Assembly (NCBI GenBank): GCA_020630295.1
Contig: JAHDBR010000018.1
Location: forward strand, 1 to 41,689
Length of the DNA stretch: 41,689 bases
Direction: 5' to 3'
Origin: Sphingomonadaceae bacterium
GTDB taxonomy: Bacteria; Pseudomonadota; Alphaproteobacteria; Sphingomonadales; Sphingomonadaceae
Position 1 is the first letter of the stretch, and each line of letters opens with the position of its first letter. The position numbers and the translations under genes are program-made. The notes beneath the pieces were generated by a model. That model was not told the origin of the DNA. It was given only the letters and a program-made list of their open reading frames with translations, and searched no databases. Of the stretch, positions 37,955 through 41,689 are shown in pieces.

Positions 37955-39960
37955 TCCGCAGCCTCCAGCATGGCATCACCATGGAGCAGTTCAGCAGAAC
38001 ATTGCTGCATCACTGCGCTGGCGCGGGCAATCGGGTTGGTCAGGTAGAAATCCTTGATCGGATAGGCTGCAATCGAACCTTCTGCCTTGGCCTTGCTGTC
38101 CGCTTTGGGAAGCGCGCCGTAATCAGCCAGCCCTTCCTCGCCCAGAGCAGGCACAGCCTTGATCATCGCGCTTTGCAATTCAGCAAAGCTGTCAAAACCG
38201 ACATCCACACCCAGCGCATCGGCAAGCGCGCGCAAAATGGTCCAGTCCTCACGCGCATCGCCCGGCGCAAAGACCGATTTTTCCGCGAATTGCACCCGGC
38301 CTTCGGTGTTGACGTAAGTTCCGTCTTTCTCGGCGAAGGACGCGGCGGGCAGGATGATATCCGCCGCGTGCGCGCCCTTGTCACCGTGGTGACCGATATA
38401 GACCTTCAGGCTGTCTGCGTAGGGTTCGAAATCCATTTCGTCAGCGCCCAGTGACAGCACCACTTTCGGTTTCGCCTTCGCAATGTCCGCCATGCCGTTC
38501 TTTTGCGCATAACCAAGCATCAGGCCGCCCATACGCGCCGCAGAGAAGTGCAAGACGTTAAAGCCGTTCCAGCCATCTTTGACGAGCTTGAACTTGTCCA
38601 CCAGCTTCAGCGCCGGAGCCAATGCACCGTTCGCCAACGCCGCGCCGCCTAGGATGACCGCTGGACGTTCCGCCCCCTTCATCGCATCGCCAAGCGCCTT
38701 GGGAATACGGTTCAGCACGGACAAATCTTCGCCCAGGAATTCAGCCGGGAACGTGGTGTCCCACTCAGGCCCGATGATAAATACTTTCGCGCCGTTCTTT
38801 ACAGCCTTGCGCAGGCGGACATTGACCAGCGGAGCTTCCCAGCGGACCTGACTGCCCACAATCAAGATCGTGTCTGCGGTTTCAATCCCGGCCAGCGTGG
38901 TGTTGAAATTGACCGCGGCCAAATTCGACACATCGTAATTCATACCGGTCTGGCGGCCTTCGAGCAATTTACTGCCCATCGCGCCGAGCAGCGCCTTGGC
39001 CGCGAACATTGTTTCGCAATCAACCATATCACCGGCGATGGCTGCAATAGACTTGCCCGGTTTCGCCTTGGCAATCGCTTTGAATGCCTCGTCCCAACCG
39101 GCTTCGGTCAGCTTTCCGCGCTTCCTCATGAACACTTTGTCGAGACGGCGCTTGGTCAGGCCATCGACCATATATCGGCCCTTATCGCTCAACCATTCTT
39201 CGTTCACATCGTCATTGATGCGCGGCAGCGCGCGCATAACTTCGCGGCCACGGCTGTCGAGCCGAATATTCGCGCCAACCGCATCGGAAACATCAATGCT
39301 GAGCGTTTTCTTCAATTCCCACGGGCGCGCTTCAAACGCGTAGGGGCGCGATGTCAGCGCACCGACCGGGCACAGATCGATCACATTGGCGGACATTTCA
39401 TGCCCTGCCGCCTGTTCCAGATATGTGGTGATCTGCATATCCTCGCCGCGATAGATCGCGCCGATTTCGTCCACGCCGGCGATCTCTTCAGAGAAACGCA
39501 CGCAGCGGGTGCAATGGATGCAGCGGGTCATCACCGTTTTAATAAGCGGACCCATATATTTTTCGGTCACGGCGCGCTTATTCGCAGTATAGCGCGAACC
39601 GCCGCGGCCATAGGCAACCGACTGGTCTTGCAGATCACATTCGCCGCCCTGATCGCAAATCGGGCAATCGAGCGGGTGATTGATCAGCAGAAATTCCATC
39701 ACGCCTTCGCGCGCGGTTTTCACCATTTCGCTGTCAGTGCGAATTTCCTGACCTTCGGCGGCCGGAAGTGCACAGGAGGCTTGCGGCTTGGGCGGTCCAG
39801 GTTTCACCTCGACCAGACACATGCGGCAATTGCCCGCAATGCTCAGGCGTTCGTGATAACAGAAACGCGGGATCTCTTTGCCGGCAAGCTCGCAAGCCTG
39901 CAGCACAGTCGCGCCATCCGGAACGTCCAGTTCCTGTCCATCTACAGTTACCTTAGGCAT
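37951..39960 (-). CDS. nuoG: NADH-quinone oxidoreductase subunit G
   Basis: This 669-residue peripheral subunit has an N-terminal [2Fe-2S] site (CYHERLSIAGNCRMCLVEV...SCALP), a His/Cys N5 site (HPLDCPICDQGGECDLQD) and a further cluster at CIHCTRCVRFSEEIAG. A molybdopterin-oxidoreductase-like domain without cofactor follows. The start lies 8 bases inside the end of the upstream exported protein gene (39953-39960), an unusual neighbour. Confidence 0.97.
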   Translation of the reverse strand: MPKVTVDGQELDVPDGATVLQACELAGKEIPRFCYHERLSIAGNCRMCLVEVKPGPPKPQASCALPAAEGQEIRTDSEMVKTAREGVMEFLLINHPLDCPICDQGGECDLQDQSVAYGRGGSRYTANKRAVTEKYMGPLIKTVMTRCIHCTRCVRFSEEIAGVDEIGAIYRGEDMQITTYLEQAAGHEMSANVIDLCPVGALTSRPYAFEARPWELKKTLSIDVSDAVGANIRLDSRGREVMRALPRINDDVNEEWLSDKGRYMVDGLTKRRLDKVFMRKRGKLTEAGWDEAFKAIAKAKPGKSIAAIAGDMVDCETMFAAKALLGAMGSKLLEGRQTGMNYDVSNLAAVNFNTTLAGIETADTILIVGSQVRWEAPLVNVRLRKAVKNGAKVFIIGPEWDTTFPAEFLGEDLSVLNRIPKALGDAMKGAERPAVILGGAALANGALAPALKLVDKFKLVKDGWNGFNVLHFSAARMGGLMLGYAQKNGMADIAKAKPKVVLSLGADEMDFEPYADSLKVYIGHHGDKGAHAADIILPAASFAEKDGTYVNTEGRVQFAEKSVFAPGDAREDWTILRALADALGVDVGFDSFAELQSAMIKAVPALGEEGLADYGALPKADSKAKAEGSIAAYPIKDFYLTNPIARASAVMQQCSAELLHGDAMLEAAE

Positions 39961-40612
39961 TCGGTTCGCTCTCTAAACTCATAGCTTTGTTCGTTTCTGC
40001 TGCAGCCAGAACCCGGTATGACGCTGTCGCCAACATCGAGCGCATGGCCAGCGCCGATGCCTCAATTTTCGCACCAGATGCCGTACAGTAATCGGTAACG
40101 GGCTTCAGCGCAGACAAAGCGGCTGTTTCGGCTTCGGTTTCAGCTTGGGTGCCAAACAGCTGGGCAACCAGATGGGGCGCGCCCTTCACCGTACAAACCG
40201 CAGCCTTGTCGGTGTAAGAGAATGTCTGCACGTCAGGGGTCAACGCCGCTTTTGACAACCGCATCAACAGGCTCTCATCGCCTTCAGCGATAATCTGTTC
40301 AGCGAGCGCACCTGCGAACGGCAATCCGCCCAAACGCATTTTCCGATACCTGCGCGGGATGGACTCAAAGCAGGTTTCACTCACACGCGTGCGGGCCAGT
40401 TTGGAAAGCTCTGACTTATAGTCATCCTCGCGGTAATCGACGAGCAGGACCGCGCGCACGCGATCTTCCTGCTCAGCCGCCAGACACCGCGTCCAGTGGT
40501 CCAGTGCAGCCCGCTGTTTGACCGCATCACGCTCATATTGCGGGCCCGGCTGCGCATATCCAGCAGATGCCCCCATCAACATGATCGCAAAAGAAGCAAT
40601 CAGGCGTTTCAT
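39953..40612 (-). CDS. Exported unknown protein A, four-cysteine paralogue in the nuo operon
   Basis: The 219-residue product has a signal peptide ([14 protein letters not shown], cleavage likely after GYA at 20). The mature part has four Cys: 43, 81, 140, 176. They form two units with spacings 38 and 36. Each unit reads like C...D-x-V-R-x-x-L/LVAQLF...C, followed by a helix with LRGxLAE- or LAMRSMLA-like sequence, suggesting an internal duplication. It matches the neighbour at 40609-41382 in signal peptide, Cys layout and several motifs. No known family is recognised. A periplasmic location follows from the signal peptide. It overlaps nuoG by 8 bases and its partner by 4. Confidence 0.88.
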   Translation of the reverse strand: MKRLIASFAIMLMGASAGYAQPGPQYERDAVKQRAALDHWTRCLAAEQEDRVRAVLLVDYREDDYKSELSKLARTRVSETCFESIPRRYRKMRLGGLPFAGALAEQIIAEGDESLLMRLSKAALTPDVQTFSYTDKAAVCTVKGAPHLVAQLFGTQAETEAETAALSALKPVTDYCTASGAKIEASALAMRSMLATASYRVLAAAETNKAMSLESEPNA

Positions 40613-41382
40613 AGTGAAGCCTCCGAAGCATCATCCGCTACAGGCGCCGCAGACCAGGCATCAAAGTGACTGCGTGCCCACATGCCATCCGCCACCATTT
40701 GCCGGATCATCGAAATGCTCAGTTCTGGCGGATTCTCTGTCTCAAGACAGGTCAGCAAAGTGGGCCACAATTTCTCAATAGCATCTAGCTCGGGACTTGT
40801 TCCGGGCTTCGCACTAAGAAATTCATGCGCGACAGCACCGTTGCGATAGCTGATGCAGTCTGAAACTTCGGCAAGTACTTCTGCCCGCGGACTGCTTCGT
40901 CCAAAAGTGACGCGGCCCGGAACCTTCGTCGGAGCACCTTCCTCAAGAACGGGAGCATCAGCATTGTCTTTGACGTAGACCTCTTCAGCCAACAAATTCC
41001 GCAAAGTCGAATATTGCATCGACACACGCAGCTTAAAACTGGATGCGGTGGTCGCGCTACTTATGCACTTGGCAAAGTCAATCTCGTCATAAAAGTTCCG
41101 CTCGTCAAACGGCAGCGCATCAAAGTTAATCCGGTCAAAATCGCTATTGGCGAGCAGTTTTCGAACATGGTCCTTGTTGCGGAAAAAGATACAGCGGGCC
41201 AAGCGCTTCTGCATCTTGCGAGCATCCGATTCCCCGGCGGTTTCTGCTTCGCGCATAAACCTGGTCCCTACTTGAAGCTCGGGATCAAGAAAGCGGTCAA
41301 ACTTTCCGTCGTCGTCATCCTGCGCAGATAAAGGCCCGGCGAGCAGGATGGCTGAGACAAAAAAGGCGATTAAGCGTTTCAC
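40609..41382 (-). CDS. Exported unknown protein B, four-cysteine paralogue in the nuo operon
   Basis: The 257-residue product starts at GTG 41382, overlapping the nuoF stop as GTGA. The longer open frame (to 41472) would run inside nuoF and spoil the signal peptide. The signal peptide is [20 protein letters not shown] (cleavage near 20). Mature Cys are 64, 106, 176 and 212, spacings 42 and 36, as in protein A. Shared phrases are [38 protein letters not shown] with [12 protein letters not shown], and [11 protein letters not shown]. An acidic DDDDG follows cleavage. Function is unknown; two intramolecular disulfides are inferred. Confidence 0.88.
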   Translation of the reverse strand: MKRLIAFFVSAILLAGPLSAQDDDDGKFDRFLDPELQVGTRFMREAETAGESDARKMQKRLARCIFFRNKDHVRKLLANSDFDRINFDALPFDERNFYDEIDFAKCISSATTASSFKLRVSMQYSTLRNLLAEEVYVKDNADAPVLEEGAPTKVPGRVTFGRSSPRAEVLAEVSDCISYRNGAVAHEFLSAKPGTSPELDAIEKLWPTLLTCLETENPPELSISMIRQMVADGMWARSHFDAWSAAPVADDASEASL

Positions 41383-41689
41383 TCGGCCGCCTCCGCGAAT
41401 TGCGCATTGTGCTCTTCGATGCGCCGTTCCAGCTCCGGACGGAAGTGTTTGATGAGGCCTTGGATCGGCCAAGCCGCTGCATCGCCTAGCGCGCAGATAG
41501 TGTGACCTTCGACCTGCTTCGTCACCTGTTGCAGCATATCGATTTCTTCAATCGCTGCATCGCCCGTGCGCAGGCGTTCCATCATGCGCCACATCCAGCC
41601 TGTGCCTTCGCGGCACGGCGTACACTGGCCGCAACTTTCATGCTTGTAGAAATAGCTGATCCGGCTGATCGCGCGGACGATGTCGGTGG
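41379..41689 (-). CDS. nuoF: NADH-quinone oxidoreductase subunit F (C-terminal part, cut by the window edge)
   Basis: The last 103 or so codons of NuoF are present. They include the N3 [4Fe-4S] ligands [14 protein letters not shown], then [16 protein letters not shown] and the fourth-ligand region [21 protein letters not shown]. NuoF holds FMN and oxidises NADH. The 5' part lies beyond 41689. Confidence 0.96.
   Translation of the reverse strand, partial: TDIVRAISRISYFYKHESCGQCTPCREGTGWMWRMMERLRTGDAAIEEIDMLQQVTKQVEGHTICALGDAAAWPIQGLIKHFRPELERRIEEHNAQFAEAAE

Noticed and set aside
1-41689. CRISPR arrays, IS elements, integrase or prophage genes
   Set aside because: No spaced direct repeats, transposase or phage genes were seen; the gene content is core-like throughout.

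Overview
The window reads as a chromosomal segment of an alphaproteobacterium, most likely order Sphingomonadales and close to Erythrobacteraceae (Erythrobacter/Altererythrobacter type). The pointers are a GTTC-N7-GTTC LexA operator in front of lexA, a ROSE-type RNA thermometer in front of a small heat-shock gene, the tail nuoN-birA-coaX-rnj-DUF1467, and the gene pairs gltX-gltA and grxC-nitrilase-DUF1178. There is no rRNA, IS element, prophage or CRISPR array. Gene density is high, with many 1-16 base overlaps. The placement is inferred from gene content and motifs, without a database search.

Layout: (1) 1-2512: the end of an unknown gene, tRNA-Arg(CCU), the leftward set grxC-nitrilase-DUF1178, and a rightward Hsp20 gene under a candidate heat-shock promoter and ROSE element, closed by a clear terminator. 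(2) 2513-5977: a 474-base gene-free gap holding one striking hairpin, then the leftward set tpiA-secG-pyrG. (3) 6189-14528: a rightward run ppiD-like, trpE, a DUF2233 lipoprotein, trpG, trpD, trpC, moaC, moeA, with gaps of 17 bases or fewer and no visible terminator. (4) 14529-20297: lexA, then comEC (leftward) divergent from gltX-gltA. (5) 20309-26963: four leftward genes coding for an Hpt-like protein, a nucleotidyltransferase-like membrane protein, an unknown protein and a histidine-kinase-like protein, divergent from an 876-residue two-pass coiled-coil protein resembling the polarity factor TipN. (6) 26979-41689: a long leftward cluster for complex I (nuoF, two exported unknowns, nuoG, H, I, J, K, L, M, N) continuing into birA, coaX, rnj and DUF1467.

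The strongest candidate for something undescribed is region 5. The kinase-like protein keeps a complete ATP-binding domain but has Pro where the H-box His belongs, and the Hpt-like protein encoded at the other end of the same operon has Leu where its phospho-His belongs. A phosphorelay pair in which both acceptors are lost, with a membrane protein between them and a TipN-like scaffold next door, suggests a non-catalytic signalling or localisation module. The second candidate is a pair of exported four-cysteine paralogues placed between nuoF and nuoG, which may be accessory or assembly factors of complex I or simply translationally coupled passengers.
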